Positions 1-6,893 of a DNA stretch of 13,088 nucleotides are shown here, piece after piece. Location: NCBI GenBank assembly GCA_002315825.1, contig DCIC01000144.1, positions 60,672 through 73,759 on the forward strand. Direction: 5' to 3'. This DNA comes from Bacteroidales bacterium UBA1736 (GTDB lineage: Bacteria; Bacteroidota; Bacteroidia; Bacteroidales; UBA932). Below the pieces are notes generated by a model. That model was given only the letters and a program-made list of their open reading frames with translations. It had not been told where the DNA came from and did not search any database. The position numbers and the translations under genes are program-made. Numbering within the stretch: the first letter of the stretch is position 1; each line of letters begins with the position of its first letter.

Positions 1-1965
1 TTCTCAATAAACCTCCTTACTCTGTTTGCCCTTGTCCTTGTCATCGGAACCGTGGTGGATGACTCTATTGTGGTGGTCGAAGAGGTGCACACTATGTTTG
101 AAAGCGGGATCAAGTCTCCTTTCAAGGCTACTGTGGAGGCCATCAAGGCCGTTGCTCTGCCGGTGCTCACTTCTTCACTGGTCTTTATGGCTGTGTTTAT
201 CCCCGTGTCTATGATGGGCGGTACCAGCGGTGTGTTCTATCGCCAGTTCGGTCTTACAATGGCTGTGGCCGTAGGTATTTCTGCGTTGAACGCCCTTACG
301 ACTGTTCCTGCATTATGTGCTTTGATGCTCAAACCTATCAAGAAGATTGAACCGGGTGTAAAGCCTACATTCAAGCAGAGATATGCGAGATGGTTTGATG
401 GACTGTTTGATAAGTTCAGTACTTCTTTCCAGGGGTCTGTAGATAAGTATATGGGTAGGAAGCCTTTGATTTGGTTGGTAATAGCGATTGGAGCATTCCT
501 TCTCGTATTCTGTATGAAGAATATGCCCAGCGGACTGGTTCCCGATGAAGATAAGGGTATGCTTATAGTGGAGGTCAATCTCCCTCCCGGATCTTCTCTG
601 TATGCGACTGATGTCGTGGCTAAGAGTGTATCCAATGATCTGGCGAAGATCGAGGGAATCAGTGATGTGACGGTTGTTTCCGGATATGGTTTCATCGCCG
701 GAATGAACTCATCTGCAGCTGCGATCATTTGTAAGATGGATCATTGGGATGACCGCGGAAAAGATTTGTCCGCAGCCAAGCTGTATGTCAAGATGCAGGA
801 AGTCACTCAGAAATATAAGGAAGCCAACTGTATCATCTTCTCAACGCCTATGATTCCAGGATATGGTACCAGCAATGGTATTGAAATGTATATCCAGGAC
901 AGAAGAGGCGGTACCATTGATGAGCTTTATGATGTGGCTACCGGGTTCTTGTCAGATATTTCGAAGGAGGGACTTTACGGCTTTACGGCTTTCAATCTGG
1001 ATTATCCTCAGTGGGAAGTGTCTGTTGATGTGGCCAAGTGTATGCGCGCCGGTCTGACTCCTCAGGCTGTGATGAGTACGATGGGAGCCTATTATGGAGG
1101 AGCTTACGCTTCTGATGTTAATCTATACTCCAAAGTTTACAAGGTAATGGTTCAGGGCTCTGCCGATGACAGAAGAGATGAGAGCTCCCTTAACCTTACT
1201 TACATCAGGACCTCTGACGGAGAGATGGCTCCTCTCAGTAACTTTGTTTCACTCAAAAGAGTGTATGGACCTGATGCATTGTATTCGTTCAATAAGTTCT
1301 CTGCAATCAATACCAGTGTGACTTCCTCTCTGGGTACAGGAGAGGCGCTTGCTATCCTCAGAGAATATGAGGCGAAATATCTTCCCGAAGGATATACTCT
1401 GGATTTCGGTGGAATGGCACGTGAGCAGAATAGTCAGGGAGGACTCGGAGGAATGCTTATCCTTTGTACATTCTTGATTTATTTGATTTTGGCAGCTCTC
1501 TATGAGAGTCTTGTCATTCCATTCTCGGTTTTGCTTGCAGTACCTATCGGCCTTGCCGGATCATATGGTATTTCAATGCTTTTCGGCTTGGATAACAATA
1601 TTTATCTTCAGACCGGTGTCATTATGCTTATCGGACTGTTGGCGAAGACATCAATTCTTATCACTGAGAATGCAGTTGAAAGGTATAAAGCCGGTGCCAC
1701 TATACGTGAGGCGGCTATCGGTGCTGCCGGTTCCCGACTCAGACCTATTATGATGACTGCCGGAACTATGGTTATCGGTTTGCTGCCTTTGGTCGCTTCT
1801 CTGTACGGAGTAGGTGGAATGGGTAATTTCTCTCTTGGTCTGGGTACTATTTTCGGAATGATAGTAGGAACAGTCGCTTTGCTGTTCGTCACTCCGGTAA
1901 CGTACACGACTTTCCAGAAAATTCAGGACAAAATCAAAACAGGAGGAGATGAAGATGAAGAATAA
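1..1965 (+). CDS. RND-family efflux transporter, HAE1 type, 5' part missing
   Basis: This is the inner-membrane, proton-driven pump subunit of a tripartite drug/solute exporter. The reading frame is open from base 1, so the gene begins before the window; 654 residues are visible. The first residues (FSINLLTLFALVL...) align with AcrB from about F388, the fourth membrane helix, and end about where AcrB ends, so only the N-terminal third is missing. The proton-relay pair matching AcrB D407/D408 is at codons 20-21 (58-63). The partner lysine matching AcrB K940 is in LLAKTSILITENAVE at codon 549 (1645-1647). Between them lies the second large periplasmic (porter/docking) domain, followed by the C-terminal helix bundle and an acidic tail (GGDEDEE). 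The 3' end overlaps the outer membrane factor gene, so the two are one operon; the adaptor subunit is expected upstream. Family and mechanism are secure from the motifs; the substrate cannot be told. Confidence 0.95.
   Translation, partial: FSINLLTLFALVLVIGTVVDDSIVVVEEVHTMFESGIKSPFKATVEAIKAVALPVLTSSLVFMAVFIPVSMMGGTSGVFYRQFGLTMAVAVGISALNALTTVPALCALMLKPIKKIEPGVKPTFKQRYARWFDGLFDKFSTSFQGSVDKYMGRKPLIWLVIAIGAFLLVFCMKNMPSGLVPDEDKGMLIVEVNLPPGSSLYATDVVAKSVSNDLAKIEGISDVTVVSGYGFIAGMNSSAAAIICKMDHWDDRGKDLSAAKLYVKMQEVTQKYKEANCIIFSTPMIPGYGTSNGIEMYIQDRRGGTIDELYDVATGFLSDISKEGLYGFTAFNLDYPQWEVSVDVAKCMRAGLTPQAVMSTMGAYYGGAYASDVNLYSKVYKVMVQGSADDRRDESSLNLTYIRTSDGEMAPLSNFVSLKRVYGPDALYSFNKFSAINTSVTSSLGTGEALAILREYEAKYLPEGYTLDFGGMAREQNSQGGLGGMLILCTFLIYLILAALYESLVIPFSVLLAVPIGLAGSYGISMLFGLDNNIYLQTGVIMLIGLLAKTSILITENAVERYKAGATIREAAIGAAGSRLRPIMMTAGTMVIGLLPLVASLYGVGGMGNFSLGLGTIFGMIVGTVALLFVTPVTYTTFQKIQDKIKTGGDEDEE
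1941..1948 (+). promoter_or_regulatory. Shine-Dalgarno sequence deciding the start of the outer membrane factor gene
   Basis: AGGAGGAG lies inside the last codons of the RND gene. It leaves eight bases between AGGAGG and the ATG at 1955, which is ideal, but only two bases before the in-frame ATG at 1949. This makes 1955 the better start. Strong Shine-Dalgarno sequences are uncommon in Bacteroidota, so this one probably sets the efficiency of the translational overlap. Confidence 0.7.
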
Positions 1966-3322
1966 AATAATACTGACAGCCCTTACCGTGCTGTCCATAT
2001 GCTCTTGTGCTCAGCTTGGAAAATATAAAGCTGTTGAGACCGTGTCCGATAATCTATATGGTGATGTGGTTAAAGATGGAGGAATAAGTGTGGCTGAGAT
2101 GAGCTGGAGGGAGTTCTTCTCTGATGGTGACCTCAAGAATCTGATTGATACTGCTCTTGTCAGAAATAAGGATCTGGCGATGTCATACGAGCATATCTGT
2201 CAGGCGGAAGCACAGCTCAGAGGTGCCAAACTCTCATTTATTCCTACTCTTGGAGTGAATCCGGGTATCACTACCTCCTATGCGGGTGATAATCTTGCCG
2301 GCAAGACATACAGCTACAATGTAGCCGCTTCTTCTACCTGGCAGCTTGATGTATTTCGTCTTATCAATAATTTGAAAGCTTCCAAGGTTTCCAAATCTCA
2401 GATGGAAGATTACTATCAGGCTGTTCAGACAAGTCTTGTTGCTGCCGTAGCCAATACTTATTATGCGATTCTTATGCTTGATGCACAGATCAGTACGGCC
2501 AATGCAATATGTCTTGCGTGGGATAAATCCGTGGAGACTGTCAAGCATCTCAAGGACGCGGGTCTGGCAGATCAGGTAGCTGTTTCTCAATATGAGGCTA
2601 ACCGGGACAATTTCAAAATATCGATTGTTGATCTGACTGAGAAGCTCAATCAGGCTGAGAACTCTATGTGCCTGCTCCTCGGACGTGAGTCGGGAACGCA
2701 GATCAAGAGGGGTAAGCTCGCTGATCAGAAGTTGCCTTCGGGGATGTCGTTGGGCGTTCCTGCCAATATCCTTACTCTTCGCCCCGACGTCAGAGCAGCT
2801 CAGCGGGATATGGAGCTTGCATTCCATTCAACGAAGGGAGCTTTGCTTAACTTCTTCCCGACGCTGTCTCTTAACGGATCCATTGGGTTGGTCAATCCCG
2901 TGACTGGTGAATTGTCTCCTATGAGTCTGCTTGCCAATGTCGGTGCAGGTCTTGTGGCTCCTATTCTCTCTGCCGGCCAGAACAGCGCGGCTTATCGTGC
3001 GGCTCAAAGCCGTCAGCGCGAGGCTAGACTTGCTTTTGACAAGGCGCTTCTGACAGCGGGGAATGAGGTGAATGACGCTTACTTTGCATATAATTCATAT
3101 ACTGAGAAATCAGGGTATTATGAAACTCGAGTGGCTTCTCTTGACAAGGCGCGCAAGGATACAGAGTATCTGATGAAGAATAGTCTGGATAAGACTTATC
3201 TTGATGTTCTTTTTGCTTATTCGAGTTATTTTGATTCGGTTCTGTCTCTTATTGCCAACAGGGCCGGGAAGATGCAAGCCAGTGTGGATCTTTATGCTGC
3301 ATTGGGCGGAGGCTCGTTCTAA
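1955..3322 (+). CDS. Outer membrane efflux lipoprotein, NodT/OprM (TolC-like) family
   Basis: This is the outer membrane channel that completes the RND exporter encoded just upstream. The protein has 455 residues, normal for the family. Residues 1-18 form a lipoprotein signal: hydrophobic TALTVLSI, then ICSC, with C18 the likely lipidated cysteine because Ser at -1 fits a lipobox better than Ile would for C16. Two outer-membrane-efflux repeats follow. The hallmark LRPDVRAAQ is at about residues 275-283, and long helical stretches around 140-250 and 340-440 fit the periplasmic helical barrel. The start at 1955 is preferred over 1949 because of Shine-Dalgarno spacing; it overlaps the RND stop by 11 bases, implying coupled translation and matched dosage. 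Family assignment is secure; the exported substrate is unknown. Confidence 0.93.
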   Translation: MKNKIILTALTVLSICSCAQLGKYKAVETVSDNLYGDVVKDGGISVAEMSWREFFSDGDLKNLIDTALVRNKDLAMSYEHICQAEAQLRGAKLSFIPTLGVNPGITTSYAGDNLAGKTYSYNVAASSTWQLDVFRLINNLKASKVSKSQMEDYYQAVQTSLVAAVANTYYAILMLDAQISTANAICLAWDKSVETVKHLKDAGLADQVAVSQYEANRDNFKISIVDLTEKLNQAENSMCLLLGRESGTQIKRGKLADQKLPSGMSLGVPANILTLRPDVRAAQRDMELAFHSTKGALLNFFPTLSLNGSIGLVNPVTGELSPMSLLANVGAGLVAPILSAGQNSAAYRAAQSRQREARLAFDKALLTAGNEVNDAYFAYNSYTEKSGYYETRVASLDKARKDTEYLMKNSLDKTYLDVLFAYSSYFDSVLSLIANRAGKMQASVDLYAALGGGSF

Positions 3323-3342
3323 GCGATAATATTAGAATGGAA

Positions 3343-3379
3343 GATCCCCACAGTGAGGCTGCTCGCCTCCTTGGGAATC
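3343..3379 (+). repeat. Imperfect inverted repeat downstream of the outer membrane factor gene
   Basis: The left arm GATCCCCA...GAGGC (3343-3359) pairs imperfectly with GCCTC...TGGGAATC (3365-3379) around the loop TGCTC. The inner GAGGC/GCCTC part is perfect. It starts 20 bases after the CDS end and abuts the stronger stem-loop at 3378. No T-run follows it, so alone it is not a terminator; it could protect the mRNA 3' end. Confidence 0.4.
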
Positions 3380-3429
3380 AAAAGAGTCGGAGATTTTGCC
3401 GTATAGCAAAAGTCTCCGACTTCTTTTGA
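3378..3429. terminator. Probable bidirectional intrinsic terminator between convergent genes
   Basis: The arms at 3378-3399 and 3406-3429 are complementary across about 22 pairs with two single-base bulges; the core is AGTCGGAGA/TCTCCGACT, and the inner TTTTGC/GCAAAA closes on a six-base loop. On the plus strand the outer arm contains TTCTTTT, and on the minus strand the corresponding arm contains CTTTTGATT, so each strand has a T-rich 3' arm. It lies between the ends of the outer membrane factor gene (+) and the lactonase-like gene (-), the right place for a shared terminator. The rest of 3323-3458 shows nothing else except the weaker hairpin just upstream. Confidence 0.75.
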
Positions 3430-3458
3430 CCCTGCATCCATCACGCCTGGTTCGGCTC

Positions 3459-4595
3459 TTATTTTGTCAGGAAGAGGATGCAGACGGGATCGTCTTCCGG
3501 GAAAGTTTGAGTTGACTCGGGGCCTGTCAGTGCTCCGCTCAGCGAGTCTCTATTGTAAACCTCAATGGAATGGCTGTCCTTGCAGGCTACGAAAACACGG
3601 CTTCCGTCGGGAGAGATGGCGAAGTTGCGGGGATGTTTCCCGGTGTTGAAATAACCGGCCTCCTCAAGAGTGCCATCTTCCTTGACGCTGTACGCTGCGA
3701 TGCCATCGTTCTGGAGTCTGAGTGATGCATAGAGGAATTTGCCGTCCTGGCTCAGGTGAATATCTGCACCGCCGTGGGCGGCGGTGGGATTGGCCGTGTG
3801 TCTTTCCAGTTCTTTGAATGCGGGCCTCCCATCCTCGGAAAGAATCTGCCATACGATGACTTCGTCCGACAACTCGGTTATGCAGTACAGGGTATGTGTC
3901 ATAGGATTAAATTCAATATGTCTTGGACCGGCCCCGGGACCGCAGGGTATGTCAAACGCCTCGTTGAAAATGGACTCCGAGTCTTTGACGATTTGTCCTA
4001 CTCTGATAAGGTCATTTCCGAGGTCGCAGGCCAACAGCCAGGTCCCCTCAATCCCGAGTTCCTTGCATATCTCAAGGGGCAGGATACGGCTTTGATGCAT
4101 ATAGGATTTGTCCTGTCTGCCCTGAAAAGGGCCGTTCCCGTCATAATCGGATTGGTAGGACAATGTGTTGTGGATTCCGGTGAGGGCTTTATCCTTCAGG
4201 GAATAGATGGACAGAGAGCCTCCGCCATATTCTGCAGTGAAAAGCAAATCATTGTCCGGATTGATGCATATATGGCAGGCGTCAGAGCCCCCTTTGGGAG
4301 CAAATCCTGTCTGAGTCCAGGATGAGTCCGTTTTCTTAAAAGACCATACACCTTCTCCGACAGCGTAGAAGTGATCCTGCTCGTTGTCCAGAGTAAGAAA
4401 AGTCGGATCTTCAGCATCGAGGACGGATGTAGCATCGGCGGTGCCTCTGGCGCAGTCATAGTGGTATTGGTAAATATGCTTGCCATAAGTTCCGACCAGA
4501 TAGTCGTATGATTCGGGAATATCTGCGCTTGTACCGCTCTGTGCACAGGCTGTCAGGATAAACAGCAATGAAAGGGTTGTCAATATGTTTCTCAT
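3459..4595 (-). CDS. Lactonase/YbhE-like seven-bladed beta-propeller lipoprotein
   Basis: The 378-residue product has a lipoprotein signal peptide: residues 1-16 hydrophobic with lipobox LTAC, lipidated C17. The remainder reads as a beta-propeller of the lactonase family (PF10282 type: 6-phosphogluconolactonase Pgl/YbhE, carboxymuconate cyclase). Diagnostic blade motifs are GAGPRHIEFNP near 221-231, the blade start ADIHLSQDGKFLYASLR near 277-293, and GKHPRNFAISPDGSRVFVA near 319-337; YMHQSRILP near 165-173 matches the family's histidine-containing strand. Family members hydrolyse sugar-acid lactones, but a lipidated envelope location does not suit cytoplasmic pentose-phosphate metabolism, so the substrate is open. 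No Bacteroides-type surface-export signal (acidic cluster after the Cys) is seen, so it may face the periplasm. It is divergent from the glycosidase gene across 39 bp. Confidence 0.85.
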   Translation of the reverse strand: MRNILTTLSLLFILTACAQSGTSADIPESYDYLVGTYGKHIYQYHYDCARGTADATSVLDAEDPTFLTLDNEQDHFYAVGEGVWSFKKTDSSWTQTGFAPKGGSDACHICINPDNDLLFTAEYGGGSLSIYSLKDKALTGIHNTLSYQSDYDGNGPFQGRQDKSYMHQSRILPLEICKELGIEGTWLLACDLGNDLIRVGQIVKDSESIFNEAFDIPCGPGAGPRHIEFNPMTHTLYCITELSDEVIVWQILSEDGRPAFKELERHTANPTAAHGGADIHLSQDGKFLYASLRLQNDGIAAYSVKEDGTLEEAGYFNTGKHPRNFAISPDGSRVFVACKDSHSIEVYNRDSLSGALTGPESTQTFPEDDPVCILFLTK

Positions 4596-4599
4596 ACCG

Positions 4600-4607
4600 C
4601 AAAGATA
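4600..4607 (-). promoter_or_regulatory. Bacteroidetes -7 element for the lactonase-like lipoprotein gene
   Basis: Read on the minus strand the site is TATCTTTG, a perfect match to TAnnTTTG. It ends only four bases before the ATG at 4595, so transcription would start at or within a base or two of the start codon. I see no convincing -33 TTG at the usual 19-21 base spacing. Confidence 0.5.
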
Positions 4608-4621
4608 GACTAAAAAATTGC

Positions 4622-4629
4622 TATATTTA
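4622..4629 (+). promoter_or_regulatory. Probable -7 element for the GH-D glycosidase gene
   Basis: TATATTTA matches TAnnTTTG at five of the six fixed positions (final A instead of G). It lies five bases before the ATG at 4635, mirroring the arrangement on the opposite strand. No clear -33 element is seen, so confidence is limited. Confidence 0.35.
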
Positions 4630-4634
4630 CCATT

Positions 4635-6848
4635 ATGACAAGCAGAAGAACATTTATCAAGTCAATGGCGGTGGGGACTGTATCGTTGTCATCCGCAGGC
4701 GTTATCCGGGCTTTTGATTCAGGACAGGAAAGACTAGATTCCAAGATGAAATGGACACAGTCTTTCTCCGAAGACGGGTCGGAGCTTGAGATTGGCAATC
4801 AGATACTTAAGATCAAGGGACGGCTGAGTTTCCTGTCTTCGGGGGAGGAATGGAAAATCGTAAAATCCCGTGATGGGGTGTCTTGCCGTAATGCTCTTAT
4901 TGATACGAGAGGGAATGTTCAGGGATATTGGGTGCTGCTTCCGTCCGGGCAGAAGATGGAACTTATGTTCTATCACCGCAGCGCACAGAACTTCAGCGGC
5001 GAGATGCGATTGGAGGGATACATTGAGTTTTACAGCGATTCTTATACCTGTAGGACAGTGCCCTCTATAGAAGAGAAGGTGTTGAACCTGGGAAGCGGCA
5101 ATGCTGATTCCCTTACTGATGACAGCGTTTTTTCTCCGGAAAATGATGCTCTTCTTCAAATGAAGGCCGCTGCCCTTAGCCTTGATACTCTTGGCGGTGG
5201 AAAGTTTGCCTTCTGTATGAAGGGCCGTATTGATTCCGCCTCTCAGGCTGTGTTTACCTTTGAACTGATAAATAAATATTTCACATCCCGCTGGGTGCCC
5301 TATTACCGGCCTCTTTCAAAGAAGGGCGGTCACAAAGTGCCCACAGGCTGGATGTCTTGGAATACCTATTTCGATAAGGCTACGGCAGAAGATAACTTAG
5401 ATGAAGCGAAAATAGGAAAGAAATATCTTCAGCCTTTCGGCTGTGAAATCTGGCACATCGAATCCTGGCAGGGCAACTCAGACAAGCTGCCGGTCTCTGA
5501 CTTCTACAATATGGATTTGGAGGTCAATGAGAAGCAGTTTCCCAAAGGTATGAAGGCTCTTGCCGAAGATATCAGAGCCCTGGGATTCAAGCCCGGAATA
5601 TGGATGGCTCCTTTCGGGACCGGAAGCAGTGATTTTTACGAAGCGCATAAGGGGTGGTTCCTCCATCGTTCTGACGGCACGCCCGTTTCGTGCTGGAATG
5701 GTCGCTATACTTTGGATCCTACCGTTCCCGAGGCGTTGAATCATATTGAGAAGATATTCCATACGGCATCTTTCGAATGGGGGTATGAGTATTTCAAAGT
5801 CGATGGGATGTCCGGAAGAAGTGAAGGGTATTGTGCCCATCTATATGAGAGGGAAGACATCAGGTCTTGTTTCCATAATCCTTCCTGTCCAAATCCTTTT
5901 GAAAAATGTGTTCAGGCCATTAGACACGGGATAGGTGAGGAGAAGTATTTTCTCGCTTGTCAGGGTCACGCTACCGGACCCGAAGCGGATTATGCCAATG
6001 CGTCCAGACTAGGCGCTGATATTGTCAGCCCAAATGAACCTGTGAAGTGGGGGAATGTAATGAATCAGGGGCGGTGTTTTCTGAATCAGGCTTTTTCTCA
6101 CAACATTGTGATGATATGTGATCCGGATACACTCCTGGTACGGGATTTGTCGATAGAAGAGGCGAGGGTATCTGCGACGATAGTTGCTCTTCCGGGTCAA
6201 TTGACTTTTTTTGGAGACAAACTATCGGGCCTGTCGGGCGACAGAATGAAAATACTCCAACAAGTCCTTCCCGTGACAGATGTGCGTCCAAAAAACCTAT
6301 ATCCTTTCTTTGAGATGCTTCCCGTATGGAATCTTTCGATAAACAATGAAAAGATGGAACCGTACAACGTAGTGGCATTTTTCAATTGGGATGATGAGCA
6401 AAAAACAGTCAGCGTGACTCGCTCTGAGCTTGGCATTGATTCTCAGGCACGCGTCGCACTTGAGTTCTGGACAGGTGAGGAGATGAAGTTTGGAGAGGGG
6501 GAGGATTTCAATGTGACTGTACCGGGCAGAGGTGTCAGAGTCCTCGCGCTGCATCGGGACAGGGAAGTTCCTTTCTGGATCGGGAGTGACAGACACGTCA
6601 CTGTCAATGCCGTAGAGCTGTCTTCATATATCTGGAATGAGGGAGCATCTTCATTGGAGTCCACCGTGCACCTTATTGGAGGATTCCCTTTGACAATGCA
6701 CTTCCATATCCCCTCAGGATGGTCCTTGGGTAAAGTGATTTGTGCTGATGCCGAATGCTCACGGGAGTTGGATGGGGGACATCTGAAGCTCACATTGAGA
6801 TCGGGCAGAGATGCCGATGCCTCCTTGAAAATACAATTTCGCAGATAA
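4635..6848 (+). CDS. Tat-exported clan GH-D glycosidase, probable alpha-galactosidase (GH36/GH27-like)
   Basis: The 737-residue protein begins with a twin-arginine signal: SRRTFIK at 3-9 followed by the hydrophobic AVGTVSLSSAGV, so it is probably exported folded to the periplasm. Residues about 40-230 form an N-terminal beta-sandwich. The (beta/alpha)8 melibiase-type barrel spans about 235-530: GWMSWNTYF at 238-246, FKPGIWMAPF at 318-327, YEYFKVDGM at 384-392 with D390 as the likely nucleophile, and SRLGADI at 457-463 with D462 as the likely acid/base. Beta-rich C-terminal regions follow (about 565-645 and 646-737). The expected reaction is retaining release of terminal alpha-galactosyl (or alpha-N-acetylgalactosaminyl) residues. 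Assignment to clan GH-D is firm; the choice between GH36, GH27 or a related branch is inference. The next gene, aspA, follows after 45 bp with no visible promoter, so read-through is possible. Confidence 0.85.
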   Translation: MTSRRTFIKSMAVGTVSLSSAGVIRAFDSGQERLDSKMKWTQSFSEDGSELEIGNQILKIKGRLSFLSSGEEWKIVKSRDGVSCRNALIDTRGNVQGYWVLLPSGQKMELMFYHRSAQNFSGEMRLEGYIEFYSDSYTCRTVPSIEEKVLNLGSGNADSLTDDSVFSPENDALLQMKAAALSLDTLGGGKFAFCMKGRIDSASQAVFTFELINKYFTSRWVPYYRPLSKKGGHKVPTGWMSWNTYFDKATAEDNLDEAKIGKKYLQPFGCEIWHIESWQGNSDKLPVSDFYNMDLEVNEKQFPKGMKALAEDIRALGFKPGIWMAPFGTGSSDFYEAHKGWFLHRSDGTPVSCWNGRYTLDPTVPEALNHIEKIFHTASFEWGYEYFKVDGMSGRSEGYCAHLYEREDIRSCFHNPSCPNPFEKCVQAIRHGIGEEKYFLACQGHATGPEADYANASRLGADIVSPNEPVKWGNVMNQGRCFLNQAFSHNIVMICDPDTLLVRDLSIEEARVSATIVALPGQLTFFGDKLSGLSGDRMKILQQVLPVTDVRPKNLYPFFEMLPVWNLSINNEKMEPYNVVAFFNWDDEQKTVSVTRSELGIDSQARVALEFWTGEEMKFGEGEDFNVTVPGRGVRVLALHRDREVPFWIGSDRHVTVNAVELSSYIWNEGASSLESTVHLIGGFPLTMHFHIPSGWSLGKVICADAECSRELDGGHLKLTLRSGRDADASLKIQFRR

Positions 6849-6855
6849 CATAAAA

Positions 6856-6882
6856 ATGACAAATAATAACAATAACCTCTAA
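6856..6882 (+). other. Possible leader peptide (MTNNNNNL) upstream of aspA
   Basis: An ATG in the 45-base gap before aspA opens an eight-codon frame: Met, Thr, five consecutive Asn codons, Leu, then TAA. It stops 11 bases before the aspA ATG. It has no visible Shine-Dalgarno sequence, and A-rich DNA yields Asn codons easily, so it may be chance. The run of an amino acid one step from aspartate, directly before an aspartate-degrading gene, is why it is listed. Confidence 0.2.
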
Positions 6883-6893
6883 ATCAATTGAAT

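Noticed and set aside
2234..2827. A 197-residue minus-strand open frame inside the outer membrane factor gene.
   Set aside because: It is fully antisense to a gene with clear family motifs and has no recognisable domain or start signal.
3756..4325. A 189-residue plus-strand open frame inside the lactonase-like gene.
   Set aside because: It is antisense to a protein with a signal peptide and diagnostic propeller motifs; the sequence has no family resemblance.
6816..6846. A possible aspA promoter (TTG ... TACAATTTCG) at the end of the glycosidase gene.
   Set aside because: The spacing between the TTG and the -7-like site is far too short, and the -7 match needs an inserted base.
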